NCBI GenBank assembly: GCA_016748015.1
Contig: JAAOMT010000620.1
Coordinates: 268,215 to 332,214 of the forward strand
DNA: 64,000 nucleotides
Direction: 5' to 3'
From: Geosiphon pyriformis
Taxonomy: Eukaryota > Glomeromycota > Glomeromycetes > Archaeosporales > Geosiphonaceae
Both the position numbers and the translations under genes were made by a program. Shown piece by piece: positions 10,121 through 21,339 of the stretch; position 1 is the stretch's first letter; every line of letters begins with the position of its first letter. The notes below the pieces were generated by a model. It did no database searches. It was not told the origin of the DNA and saw nothing but the letters and a program-made list of their open reading frames with translations.

Positions 10121-12400
10121 AGCAGGTGAGATATTACTTGTGAGTGGTTGTTTTTGGGCAAATGCTGGGTTATTGGTTGAGGCGTCTTCTGGGGTGACCA
10201 GAAGACTTAAATAGTTTTGGGAATTCAGGTTCTGGGGTTGACCAGCACCTGAATTCTGCTGGTGTAATTCAGATGGTTGCTGTAAAGAACTGGAGATCAG
10301 TTGATGAACTACTATCGCCGATCTCCAGCTCTGTTGAGTCATTCTCGGTCTTTGGGTTCCATTGGGTGGTAAGCTTTGGGGTGGTGTTTGGATTTGTTGA
10401 GGTTGATAGATTATTTGTGGCTGCAGTTGTTGATAAATTACTTGTGGCTGTGGTTGATAGATTGGAGCTTGATACACTGGAGACTGATAGACTGATGACT
10501 GCATCACTGGTAGGTAAGCGGATTGGTTTTGATTTGGGTACTGATTTGGAGTTTGAAACTGGTGATTGGGGTTTCAATATTGGTTTCCCGATCATTGGTT
10601 ATTTAAATGCTGACAACAGTCAATTTGAATATGTCCTTGTTTACCACAATAATAGCAGATACACATTTCCTGTTGCCACTGTTGATTGGTCGATGAAGAT
10701 GGATGTGGTTGATTTTGGGCACAATTAGAGTTTCCTTGATTATTGCGTTATTGTGGAGACTGATAAATGGCGTAATTGTCAGCTAAGTATCCTTCCAATC
10801 TCTTATTAATTGATTCACTGAACTTCTCCAATTTGGAATCCAATTCAGATGATCCGTTCATTACTAGATTAACAGCTTGGGTGTGGTTAGCCTCTGATTC
10901 AGTGAATTCAAAATCTCTGGTGCATGTAACTGCGTCTTGAAGAGTGCCTAGATGTAATGGACATACATGTTGCAAGATGCTGCTGCACAGGCCATGGATA
11001 AACTGGTTGAGTATCTGTGGTGCTGTGAAATAGTTGGCGTCAATTGCTTAAATTTGGTGCAGATTTCGATGGAAGTGTCCCAGGTAAGTAGTGACCACTT
11101 CAGTTTCTCCTTGTTTTATGATGGTAAATGTATTGATTAGGCAATTGATGCTGTTATTGTTGCTGAAGTATCTTAGGAATTCTACTTTAAAGGCATTGAA
11201 ATCTTGTGGTTTATTAACCAAGCTCTGATATCATAAATTGGCAGTATCCTTGAGAAAGTAGGGAATGGCTTGTATTGTTTGAGCATCATTCCATTTATTG
11301 GCTGTGATGGCCTTTTCTATATTGTTCAGCCATACTTGAGTGTCATTCTCTTTGCCAGTAAAGTTGTCAAGTTTTGCAATTGGTACATAGGCCATTGGAT
11401 CTAAGTTAAGTGGTTGTGGTGGCTGTTGAAGCAGTTGTTGTTGTACTGGTTGTTGGGGTGGTAGTTGAAGTGGCTGTTATATGGGTTTGGCTATGGGATT
11501 AATTGGCAGTTGATTGATGACGATTACCAGAGGTAAGTTTTGCTGATTAATTAATTCAGGATTTGGATTGTTCTGCCTTTGATGATTCAGAGTTTCGATT
11601 TTCGAATTTTCTAAATTTAGATTTTGCTAAGTTTGAAGATTCGGGGTTTCAACTTCCGGGTTTTCAGTGATCGGGTGCTGGTAAGTGAATTCTTGATCCT
11701 CTGATTCTTCTTCCTCTTTTTCTGATTCTGCTGCTTCTTATGGATTAGAGATTCCGAAATCTGGTGGAGGCAGTGATGATCAAAATCCTGATGGGATTGA
11801 TGATCGTGAATTAAATTCCTCAAAGTATTCACTGTATAATCCTAATAATTCTGTTTTTCTTTGTCTACTTTGGAATGAGAATTGTCCAAATGCTAATGTT
11901 GTAGTTGATGGGAACGCATCTGTTGATGATATGTTGATGGCGCTTCCAGATATATAGTGGTAAGATGGGTTGCTTGGTGATTCAATTCTGTTTTTCTTCC
12001 AAATAGGTGGCTGTATTTTTCTGGGTGTTACTGCTGGTGTTTGTAGTTTTCCCTTGTCTTTACTAGCATATGTAATTGGATATCTTTGTTGAGTGTGGTG
12101 TTCAATTTCTTTGTTGATCTCAGTGATAATAGATGCGAAATTATGATTTATTGGTAGGTTGGTGTTTTGAATTAACTCTCTATAGAAAGTTTCCCTTGCT
12201 GATTCAGTATTCATTGGTGTTCCTAATAAAAAGGAAATCTTTTTGTTGACGTAGAAATTAAAGGCTGATTTGGTGGATATATAATTGTGGTTTAATCCCA
12301 AGTATTGACAATAGTGTTAAAATAAGAACTTTGCAAATCTTAAATGATTTGCTCCTATATTTTCTGATTCTGCCACTTTTGGATGGTGTTTGTTGGTGCT
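10121..12400 (-). pseudogene. Element B gag, decayed
   Basis: Gag remnant on the minus strand. The N-terminal domain (11780-12400) includes SAFNFYVNKKISFLLGTP and QQRYPITYASKDKGK. An acidic and Gln-rich linker follows (11400-11780), then a capsid-like part (10750-11350), a complete CCHC zinc knuckle CYYCGKQGHIQIDC (10616-10657), and a Tyr-Gln repeat linker (10300-10510) leading to the protease. Stops near 11780 and 10745 and others break the frame. In the family, Gag forms the particle and binds RNA through the knuckle. Confidence 0.7.
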
Positions 12401-12418
12401 GGTTTTTTGTAGGATTAT

Positions 12419-12436
12419 ATCTCACAGGAAGCACCA
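12419..12436 (-). other. Element B primer binding site
   Basis: Minus-strand TGGTGCTTCCTGTGAGAT starts two bases inside the 5' LTR, as expected for a tRNA primer site. Related sites occur in A (about 13501-13516), D (18841), F (28386) and G (30206). Confidence 0.7.
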
Positions 12437-12438
12437 AA

Positions 12439-13329
12439 TGTTACAGGTGATTATTTCTGCTGTTGAATTAAATAACAAACCTGTAACTTGGTACTCAAAA
12501 GCTATTTCCATCGATGATATTATAAAAGTGTTGTATCTGAAGATTTTGATAGAGTCCTTTGTATAATAGACAGAGATTCAATAGTGTTGATAGTAGATGT
12601 ATCTTTTCAAGAGTTTTCCCAATTTCTTTCTAAGCATGATGGCTGGATTTAGTCTGGCAGTCATGCTCTTCTGGTAAGCTATTCGATAATATATAAAATC
12701 CTACCCTTATTTCTGGGTCTTTTACCAGACTATTCTTAACGTCAATAACTCAGCACTTAATCTTTTTAATCAATTAGTATACAACAACAAAATCAAAGAA
12801 AGAAAGAAAGAAAATAAAATAAAGAAAATAAAAATAAAGAAAATAGAAAAAATAAGCCAAGGCAATTTGTTAGTATCTTGTCAATAGCCATAATCAAGAG
12901 CTATTGTTCCAGTATGGTTAAGTATTAATTACTATCAACATGAAGTGTTGATAGTGGAGAATGAGTTGAGATATGGAATAATTATTTATTTGATGATTGA
13001 GAACTGGAAGGTTGCTTAGATTAAATCTAAACTGAGAGGTCTCTCTTTTCAGCTTCTAATCCTACTGCTATATATATATAATTGAGATTCCTTAATTCCT
13101 TAATTCTTTGTGACAGGAATCCTGAGATTTCTGGAATCTTGCAATTCCTGATGAGAGGAATCCTGGAATTTTGGAATCCTGCAATTCCTCGTCAGAGAAT
13201 TCTGAAATTTCTGGAATCCTGTAATTCCTCTGAGAGGAATTCTGGAATTCCATATTTACTATGTCTATCTCTAATTGGCTAATATCTACTGACTAATAAT
13301 ACTATATTTCCTATATTCTATGAGTAACA
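12439..13329 (-). repeat. Element B 5' LTR (LTR1 family)
   Basis: 891 bp; plus-strand ends are TGTTACAGG and GAGTAACA. It holds the TATATATA box (about 13070), GGAATTCC-like repeats (about 13100-13255), the 10-bp-stem hairpin at 12931-12955 and the preceding CAATAGC hairpin near 12885-12915. Confidence 0.85.
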
Positions 13330-13518
13330 ACGTAGAAATTGAAAGCTAATTCTACTGATATGTGATTATGGGTTAATCCCAAATGTTGACAGTAATGTTA
13401 AAATAAGAATTTTGCAAATCCTAGATGGTTTGCTCTGATGTTTTCTGATTCTGCCACTTTTGGATGGAATTGTTAGTGCTAGTTCTCTGTAAGATTATAT
13501 CTTACAGGAAGCACCAAA
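13330..13518 (-). pseudogene. Element A gag N-terminal fragment and leader
   Basis: The minus strand continues the Gag N-terminus interrupted at 3173: the codons for VEISFN-like residues resume directly after ACGTA at 13330. The PBS region near 13501-13516 (TGGTGCTTCCTGTAAG) precedes the LTR. This fragment proves that A was split by B. Confidence 0.7.
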
Positions 13519-14387
13519 TGTTACAGATAACTATTTCTGGTGTTGAATTAAATAACAAAATCCATAACTTGGTACTCAAATCTAGTTGTAGTTGATAGTA
13601 ATCTGAATATTTGTGTCTAAAAGGTTTGTATTCAAAGAGTTTGGTTGAGTTCTTTGTATAATGAACAGAGATTCAATGGTAATAGTTTTATCCATAGCTT
13701 CCCGAAACCACAGTTTTGTCAATTTTTTTCTCAGCTTGATGGCTGGTATTTCTCCTGGTAAGCTATTCTCAATTGAGTGTTCTATCCTTATTTCTGGGTC
13801 TTTTACCAGTCACATTTATTCTGATGTCAGTGCCTTGCGTGTTAATCCTCAATAGAGTTAATAAACAACAATAAAATCAAAGTAAGAAATAAAATAAAAA
13901 TAAAATAAAAAAAAAAAAAAAATAAGCCAAGGCGATTTGCAAGTTAGTATTTCATCAATAGCCATGATTAAGAGCTATTGTTCCAGTGTAGTTAAGTATC
14001 AATTACTATCAACATAAAGTGTTAATAGTGGCAGTGGGTTTGAGATAACAAACAGTTATTTATTTGTGGTTTGGAAAGTTGTCTAGATGAAATCTAAACT
14101 GAGAGGTCTGTCTTTTTAGCTTTTAATTCTACTGCTATATATACATAATTGAGATTTCTCAATTCTTCAATTCTTTACAACAAGAATCCTGAGATTCCTG
14201 GAATTCTGCAATTCCTTTGAAAAAAATTCTAGAATTTTGGAATCCTGTGATTCCTTGTGAGAATCCTGTAATTCCTGGAATTCTGCAATTCCTGAAAGGA
14301 ATTCTGGAATTCCACATTTTACTATGTCTATTTCTGATTGGCTAATAACTATGCTAATATATATTTCCTATATTTCTATGAGTAACA
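13519..14387 (-). repeat. Element A 5' LTR (LTR1 family)
   Basis: 869 bp; plus-strand ends are TGTTACAGA and GAGTAACA. It contains a poly-A stretch near 13906-13922, the hairpin region near 13995-14030 with one stem mutated, and GGAATTC repeats near 14180-14310. The five bases after it, TCATA, match the sequence of the interrupted LTR that follows, so A lies inside another LTR. Confidence 0.8.
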
Positions 14388-15069
14388 TCATACAAGGAAT
14401 TGCAAGATTCTAGAATTCCTGGTGTGAAAAATTGAGAAATTGAGGAATCTCAATTATGTATATATAGCAGTAATGCTAGAGGTAGAAAAGACAGAATTTT
14501 GAGAGAAAAAAAACCTCCCAGTTTAAATATAATCTAAACAACATTCTATTCACAAATATTAATAAATAATTATTCACTATCTTAATTCACTCTTCACTAT
14601 CAACACTTTATGTTGATAGTAATTGATACTTAACTATACTAGAACAATAGCTCTTAATCATGATTATTAATGGGATACTAACTTGCAATTGTTTTTGTTT
14701 ATTTCTTTTATTTTCTTTTATTTCTTTTGTATTTCTTTTGGTTGACTAATTGATTAAGGATTAAAGTGCTGAGTTACAGACATTATAGGGACTGGTAAAA
14801 GACCTGTGAAACAAGGGTAAAACACTCATAGATTTAAGGATAACTTACCAGGAGGATTACTGGCCACCACACTGAGAAAGAAATTTAATGGAATTGCAAT
14901 TCTGGGAGGCTACTAAAACCACTATTAAATCTCTGTCTATTATACAAAAAACTCCACAACAAAATCTTCAAATCAACAAAACTTTCAAATATCAACACCA
15001 GAATACCAATCAAGCACCAAGTTACAGATTTGTTATTTATTTTAAGACTCCAAATAATTATCTGTAACA
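14388..15069 (+). repeat. LTR1 fragment J, 3' two thirds, plus orientation
   Basis: Begins inside an LTR1 copy at the TCATACAAGGAATT stretch, which aligns with position about 120 of the LTRs at 17970 and 29351, and ends with CTGTAACA. The conserved hairpin is intact at 14596-14620. It is the 3' end of an element J, interrupted by A, and abuts the protease of C at 15070 with no PBS, so it is a 3' LTR or solo LTR inserted into C. Confidence 0.7.
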
Positions 15070-16290
15070 ACACCAACACTAGAGTTGAAACCATTGACAT
15101 CAAATTAATTTTCAATAGTGAATCAGCAAGTAGTATAATCATGAAGCAATTCATGAATCAACTAAGTTGTCAAGTAGATCATGCAGCTACTATCCAAATT
15201 ATAACCACAGACAGAAATACTAAAACCCCAATAGAAGAAATTGACAACTTCCCTTTCAAAATTGACAGAATTCAAATCTCCATCAAAGTGCTTGTTATGA
15301 AGGCCACCCAATATCAAGTCATCATAAGAAACAATTAGTTAGCTAAAGCTAATGCCATTATTAACTGGAATATGCAAGAACTACAGATTACTTTTAACAA
15401 ACAGCATACATAAGTTCTGGCTATGTGCAGACACTTTAAAGCTCAAAGTCCAGAAGAATTACTGATTGAATTTAAAGACTTAATACTACTACCAACACTA
15501 GAGATCTATCAAGTTTTTTAGGTTGATGATTACCAAGCAGAGTTACTCTCACCACCAACTTGGAAAGAAAAAAACAAAAAAAAGGCAGAAAAAGAACTAC
15601 AATCAGCATCTGCAGATTATCTCACTTCAAATCAAGGAAATCAATGATATTAAACCTCGAAATTAATTTATGTTAACTGTGGGAAAAAGTTATCTTCTAT
15701 GGATGCATATATCAGAAATGATGAGGAATGACCAACTGCCACCAAATATTACTGCAGACTTTGTGTATTAAAAAAATTTGGCAGACCAAAATAATAAAAT
15801 AAATAGAATAATACATTATGTCTTGCTTGTAACAAAATTCTGCCAGATAAAGAATTATGGAACAATGTTCTTGGCAGAGAAAAAAAATGCAATGAAACAT
15901 GTTAATACACTATTTTGATCAATGATTGAATACAAAAAAGAATCCCAATTGAGAATGTCTGAAAACAAGCACTTAGTAAATTGGATGGTTATCTACAGAA
16001 TGAACATAAAATATGGAGAATGGCAAGTGCCAAAGCCAAATGTGTTACACTCAATAAAATATAAGAAATTAAAAAAATCTGTTTACATCAGAATACAATA
16101 GATCTAATTACATTACAGAAGATTTTTTCATGGATAACCTAGATGCATTTTAAGATTAATATCAAAAATTGGCCCTAACCCAAGAAAAACAAGAACAGTG
16201 GTTAGCTAACTTAAACACAAAACTATGTAATTATTGTTTGATCCTTTGTTACTTTTAGTACTGTGATAAATGTGATCTTATGTTCAACCC
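15070..16290 (+). pseudogene. Element C protease and Cys-rich module
   Basis: Decayed coding sequence on the plus strand. The protease starts mid-domain at 15070 and contains IDIKLIFNSESASSII, where the catalytic Asp-Ser-Gly has become Asn-Ser-Glu, followed by MKATQYQVIIRNN near 15300. The Cys-rich module follows, with YVNCGKKLSSMDAY (about 15668) and TLCLACNKILPDKE (about 15815-15860). Many stops and indels are present. It is more diverged from B and I than they are from each other, in line with C being the oldest element here. The upstream gag is beyond the inserted J and A elements. Confidence 0.6.
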
Positions 16291-17434
16291 ATCTCTAAGA
16301 AAACTATACCCAATTATTAAACTACTTAAGCCCAAGTTAGAAAAGAAATTAATCACTGAGGACATGTTATTTCAAGATCTAACTAAAGATACCAAAACAA
16401 AACAGTATCTTGTTTATCCAGATCTTTTCAAAAAATTAAAATTAAAATGGTACAGTGACAACAAAAAAAAAATTTGCCCTAAAAAAGCACATGGCACTAA
16501 TGCTGGTTTCGATCTACAATATCCCAGACAATTACCTATAGTTATAGTTACACATTCTCTTATAACAATAGATCTTAAGATAGTGTTAGAAATTTCTGTT
16601 AATACAATGATACAAGTTGTCTTTTGATTTAGTTTAGCCAAAAAAGGAATTGACATAAAAAAAGGAATTATTAATGCTGGTTATATGGGAAACATTATTG
16701 TGATGCTACAGAACAATTTAGACAAATTTCACAAAATAAAATTACAAGAAAAGATTGTCCAAGCTATTTTTCTACTCTTAGTTAAAATACTTTAATTAAC
16801 CCCAGTAACAACTCAAGAAAAATTAAGTCTCACTGCCCAAGGAATCAATGGATTTGGATCAAATAGAAGAGTAAATGTACCAGTTAATTTTACAGAGGAA
16901 GACAGTAACCAGGTAGAACTTATTTATACTGACACAGTCATTTCTATCCTTCCATATCAACAATATATTTTTAAGATGAATTAAAAGATTTAAGATCAAG
17001 TTCTGTTATTTAAAGCCAGTCCTAAAATCTGTTCCCTAGCCAATGTTGCTAACTTATACCTACTGACCAAAGCTTATAAACACTTCAAAATTTCCATCCA
17101 CAAACCCACAAAAGATGTCATTGAAATCTTTGAAAAGACTCTTATTGGTTCCATCTCACCAGACATTTAACATCCCAAAAAACCCCAACCTATTCCAGAC
17201 TTTACACAGCTATTCTTATTTTGTGATATTACCTCACAAATATGGAACTTGTTAAAAGAAAGTTATCTGTTTATGCCAGAAAAAATTAACAAACTACACT
17301 TGGAAAACCTAAATATTCTCTAGCAAATTCAACTTAAGGTTCTCTTAAATCAATACACCAATGTCTTTGCCAGTGAAAATAAGTTTGAACACACTAACAT
17401 TGTGAAGCATCAAATTAATATGAAAAATGCACAA
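16291..17434 (+). pseudogene. Element C dUTPase and linker, cut by element F
   Basis: A degenerate dUTPase lies at about 16480-16910: GTNAGFDLQYP (motif 1), KKGIINAGYMGNI (motif 3) and GINGFGSNRR (motif 5) are recognisable. Motif 2 is damaged by a stop near 16627. The following linker with VFASENKFEHTNIVKHQI (about 17360-17415) matches the run-up to RT in other elements. The reading ends after NMKNAQ at 17434 and resumes with SIKQWAY at about 39650, after element F, which shows C and H are one element. Confidence 0.65.
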
Positions 17435-17969
17435 TATTACTTAAAGAAAGAAAGCCTATCAAAGAAAAAAGGGAAAATGTAACTTAAAAAATGTGACAAA
17501 ATGTAAAAGAACACAGAATAATGTGCAATAATGTTGGATAATACATTATAATATAGAATAATGTGTTATAATACAGAATAACACATTATAACATGGGATA
17601 ACATGTTATAATACAAAATAACACAGAATAATGTGTAATAATATCAGATAACTTGTTATAATATAAGATAATTAGTTATAATGTAAAAAAACAAAGTAAT
17701 AGTTAGCAAGAACAAACAATCCAAAACAATTCTGTAAAATTAAAAAATATGTATATATAGCAATAGTATTAGAAGCAGAAAAAGAGAAAATCTTCAGACA
17801 GAAATTTATTAGTTACCATTCTTAGTTAAAAACATATTATTTCAAAATATCAATAAATATACTTATTTAGAATTTCAAATTTAATTGCTTACTATTAGCT
17901 CTAAATATTGATAGTAATTGATATTTAAACCACATAGGAACAATAGTTCTTGATTATGACTATTAATAG
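17435..17969 (+). repeat. Element F 5' LTR (LTR2 family), first part
   Basis: Aligns with 38703 onward of the 3' LTR2. It starts TATTACTTAAAG, carries the 10-bp array (17511-17690), a TATATATAG box near 17751 and a weak version of the ACTAT hairpin near 17888. It is cut at 17969 by element D and continues at 27984. Confidence 0.75.
17511..17690 (+). repeat. 10-bp periodic ATAA array in LTR2 U3
   Basis: About 18 consecutive 10-bp units, each carrying ATAAY in the same phase, as in GAATAATGTG or TATAATACAG. The variable five bases often pair as GTGTT/ACAGG types. Similar arrays in the same phase occur at 38783-38975 and 53226-53400. Confidence 0.85.
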
Positions 17970-18838
17970 TGTTATTCATAAAAATATAGGAATTATATTA
18001 GCATATAAATTAACCAATTAGAAGTAGCCATAGTAAATGTGGAATTCCAAGATTTTTCTCAAGAAGAATTGCAGGATTCTAGAAATTTCAGGATTCTTGT
18101 ACAAGGAATTGCAGAATTATAAAATTCCAGGCTTTCTCTTAAAAGAAATTGCAGAATTCTAGGAATTTCAAGATTCCTGGTATAAAAAATAGAAAAATTA
18201 AGGAATCTCTGTATATATAACAGTAGTGTTAAAAACAAAAAAGGCAGAATTCTTCAGTTAAAGATCTCTCAGTTTAGATTTAATCTAAGTGATCTTCCAA
18301 CTCACAAATATCAATAAATAATTATTCTCTATTTTAAATCTACTCTCTACTATCAACATGAAATGTTGATAGTAATTGATACTTAACCATACTAGAACAA
18401 TAGCTCTTAATCATGACTATTGATAGGATACTAACTTTTGTTGCCTTGGCTTATTTCTTTAATTTTCTTTTATTTCTTTTTATTTTGTTTTTGTTATTTC
18501 TTTATTGTGTACTAATTGATTAAGAGATTAAAGTACTGAATTATTGATGTCAAAGATTGCTTAGTAAAAAACCCCTGCAAATAAGTAGAGCATGTAAAAA
18601 AATTACAGATTACTTATCAGAGGAATATTAACCATCAAGCTGAAGAAAAAAATTGACAGAATTGTGATTCTGGAAAGCTACAAATAAACAACTATTGAAT
18701 CTCTGTCCATTATACAAAGAACTCAACCAAAACCTTCAGATAACAATATTTTCAGATTACTATCATCATAAATAGCTTCTAAGCACCAAGTTACAGATTT
18801 GTTATTTGATTCGAGATTTCAAATAATTATTTGTAATA
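17970..18838 (+). repeat. Element D 5' LTR
   Basis: 869 bp, from TGTTATTCATA to TTGTAATA. Hairpin with 10-bp stem at 18349-18373; GGAATT-type repeats about 18040-18170; TATATATAA box near 18211. The degenerate PBS TAGTGCTTCTTGTAAG starts at 18841. Confidence 0.8.
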
Positions 18839-19586
18839 TTTAGTGCTTCTTGTAAGGTATAATTCTACAGAAAACCAGCACCAACAACAATTATCCAAAA
18901 GTGGTAGAATCAGAAATCATAGAAGCAAACCATTTAGGATTTGCCAAATCTTTGTTTCAACAGTACAGCCAATAATTAGAATTAAACAATGATTATTTTC
19001 CAGCAGAATCAGCCTTTAATTTTTATGTCAACAATAAAATTACAGACTGCTTAGGAGGAACAATTAACATTGAATCTGCAAGAGAAAATTTTTATACAGA
19101 ATTGTTTCAACATACTAGCTTACCAAGAAACTACAGTTTTGCACCAATCATCAAGAAAATCAATCAAACTATTGAAAGATACACCCAACAACAATTCCCC
19201 ATTACCTATGCAGACAAAGGCAAGAGAAGATTGCAAACACCAGTGGTAACACCAAAACAAATATAATCACCCACTTGAAAGAAAACCAGAGTTGAATTAC
19301 CAATAAATCCATCATATTATTATATACCAGGAAGTGCCATTAATATATCTTCAGTAGACGTGTCCACATCAAATACAATATCAACTTTCAGATAATTCCC
19401 ATTTCAAAGTAAACAAAGAAGAGCAGAGTTATTAGAACCATATAGTGAATACTTCAAAGGATTTAAATCATGATCACCAATGCCATCAGGATTTTGATTA
19501 CTGCCACCTCAACCAGATTTTGGAACCACAAGTTTGTGGAAAGTAATGGAATCAGAAAAAAAAAGTAAAAATCAGGAATTTACTTA
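18839..19586 (+). pseudogene. Element D gag N-terminal part
   Basis: Plus-strand Gag N-terminal domain after the leader. It contains SAFNFYVNNKITDCLGG, QQFPITYADKGKRRLQTP, and the block with YYYIPGSAINISS. Stops at about 19264, 19276 and 19393 make it non-functional. The frame ends at GAATTTACTTA (about 19586), where the sequence switches to the reverse complement of the tail ORF. The missing continuation of Gag is found, inverted, at 26806 and leftward. Confidence 0.7.
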
Positions 19587-20260
19587 AATGTTGTCCTAAA
19601 TAAAAGTAACAAAAGTTTCTTGAAAATTGTTGTATCTACCAATTCCAAGTTTCTATAGTTAACTCTTGGTATTGGGTAACTTTTGGTTGTGTTTTTATTG
19701 CCAATTTCACTTTTGTGATTATTTTGTCAACAGTGTTTTCTGTTTTTCTCCATTTTTTATCTCATAATCTTTTTCTGATGTTTGTGTATCTGATAGTTTG
19801 TTAGTTGATTGTAATTTTCATTTTTTGTTGTTGGATTAGTTGGAAAAATTGTTGTGCTAGTAAGTGAATATTGTCAGTAATCTCTATTTTCTGCTGTTTT
19901 TTGTCACATATATTGTGTTTTTTATATACTTCTTGGTTGTTCAATTTTACATGTTTGGTTCAATGATTATAATTGGTTTTAGATCTTATGGAATCTTATC
20001 TGGTTTGATTAGTATTCTCTGTACTTCTAATTGTGAAATATTACTGGTAAATGATGATGCTATATGGTGATATTGTTTCAGTTGATCACCATGTGCTGCT
20101 TTGGTTAAGATTTTGTTGTTCAATCTTAATTTATAAACTCTATTTCCAAGAATTTTTTTTATGTGAAATGGTCTATCTCATTTGGTGTCAAATTTTTCAC
20201 TCCATTGTTTTTCTACTTTGGTATGATGTAGAAGTACTTTGTTTCCAATTTTGAATTCAA
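19587..20260 (-). pseudogene. Element D integrase C-terminus and start of tail ORF
   Basis: Minus-strand remnant matching 4380-5080 of element B: a GPY/F-type integrase C-terminal part near 20160-20220, then the tail-ORF start with TVDKIITKVKLA-like residues near 19700. Multiple stops. It is cut at 19587 by the inversion breakpoint. Confidence 0.55.
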
Positions 20261-21330
20261 CTAGTTTCTCTAATAGTTGGTTGTCATGTCTTTTTTTTTG
20301 TTTTTCTTGTGACTTTTGTATGTTATTAGCTGCTCTTTATCTTTTGTTTTCTAGTGTTTCCATTAAGTCATATGTTCTTCTCAACAATGTTTTTTGGAAA
20401 TTCTCTTTTGTTATTGGTTTTGTTGGATATGTTTGTACTTTTATCTTTACTGATAGTGTCGCTGTTTTATCATATACCAATTTAAATGATGTTGCTTGTG
20501 TAGTGTCTTGCTTTATTGTCTAATAAGCAAATAATACCAATAGTATGAACAAATCTCATTCATCTTGATTTTTTTGGCTGATTTTGACAATTGCTTCACA
20601 CAATGTTCTATTGAATCTTTTAACTAATTCATTAGTTTATGAATGATATAATAATAACAATGGTCTTTTAATTCCAAATCTTTGACTTAATTCTTCTAAT
20701 GTTCTATTTACAAAATGAGTTCCTTAATCTGATAATAGTTCTTTTAGACATTTGTGTCAACAGATCAAATCTTGATGAACAAATTCAGCAATGGATTCTG
20801 CATTTGTTCTTTGAATAACTTTTATTTCTGGCTATTTTGTGAGATAGTCCATGACTACTGTAATATATCTGTTGTCTTTGCTGGTAATTGTTAATAGTCT
20901 GACTAAGTCAATTCCAATTTGGTCAAATGGTTGTCCTACTTTGATTGGTCTTAACGGTTTGCTGGGTTTTGTTTCATTTTTTCTTTGACAAGCATTACAA
21001 TTTTGAACATATTGGATAATGTCTGAATACATTGATGGCCAATAGTATCTTTTTCTGGTTCTTTCTATGGTTGCTTCTTTATAAAAATGTCCTGCTATTG
21101 GATCTGAGTACATGTTAAATAATATTGTCTCTTTTTCTGATTCTGTGATTACTTTGGTTGATTGATCTGGATTTCTTTTGTTCTTCTGGTAAAGTATATT
21201 TTGGTAATTGATAAAATATTTTGATTGTTGTTTTATGTTGTTTTGTTTCTTTTGAGATAATTTCTCCTTAAACAATTGAGTATTTATATAATGTTGGAGT
21301 TGTTAATATTTTTGTATATTCATGTTTTGT
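20261..21330 (-). pseudogene. Element D integrase
   Basis: Integrase on the minus strand. The zinc-binding part is open at 20832-21275, with AGHFYKEATIERTRKRYYW and NCNACQRKNE, followed by the core start FDQIGIDLVRLLTITSKDN (first catalytic Asp kept). The rest of the core (20520-20830) is broken by stops, including one in the motif that precedes the second Asp. It matches B and I over its whole length. Confidence 0.65.
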
Positions 21331-21339
21331 TATATTTTT

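Larger units (their letters stand above)
3174..13329 (-). mobile_element. Element B, complete 10.2-kb Ty3-type LTR retrotransposon
   Basis: Full-length element in minus orientation. The 5' LTR is 12439-13329, the PBS 12419-12436, and the coding remnants run leftward as gag, protease, Cys-rich module, dUTPase, RT, RNase H, integrase and tail ORF. The PPT is 4047-4062 and the 3' LTR 3174-4046. It is inserted in the gag of element A. The right flank reads ACGTA, and the left flank ATAT is what ACGTA would become after CpG to TpA change and loss of one base. It is inactive: protease DSG is DSS, RT YLDD is YLDN, and the integrase catalytic Glu is Lys. Confidence 0.85.

Noticed and set aside
10273-10728. 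151-codon open stretch on the plus strand
   Set aside because: Antisense of the Gln/Tyr-rich linker and zinc-knuckle region of element B gag.
17511-17690. CRISPR-like array
   Set aside because: The periodic units are 10 bp, contiguous and degenerate; there are no repeat-spacer units. This is a eukaryotic LTR.
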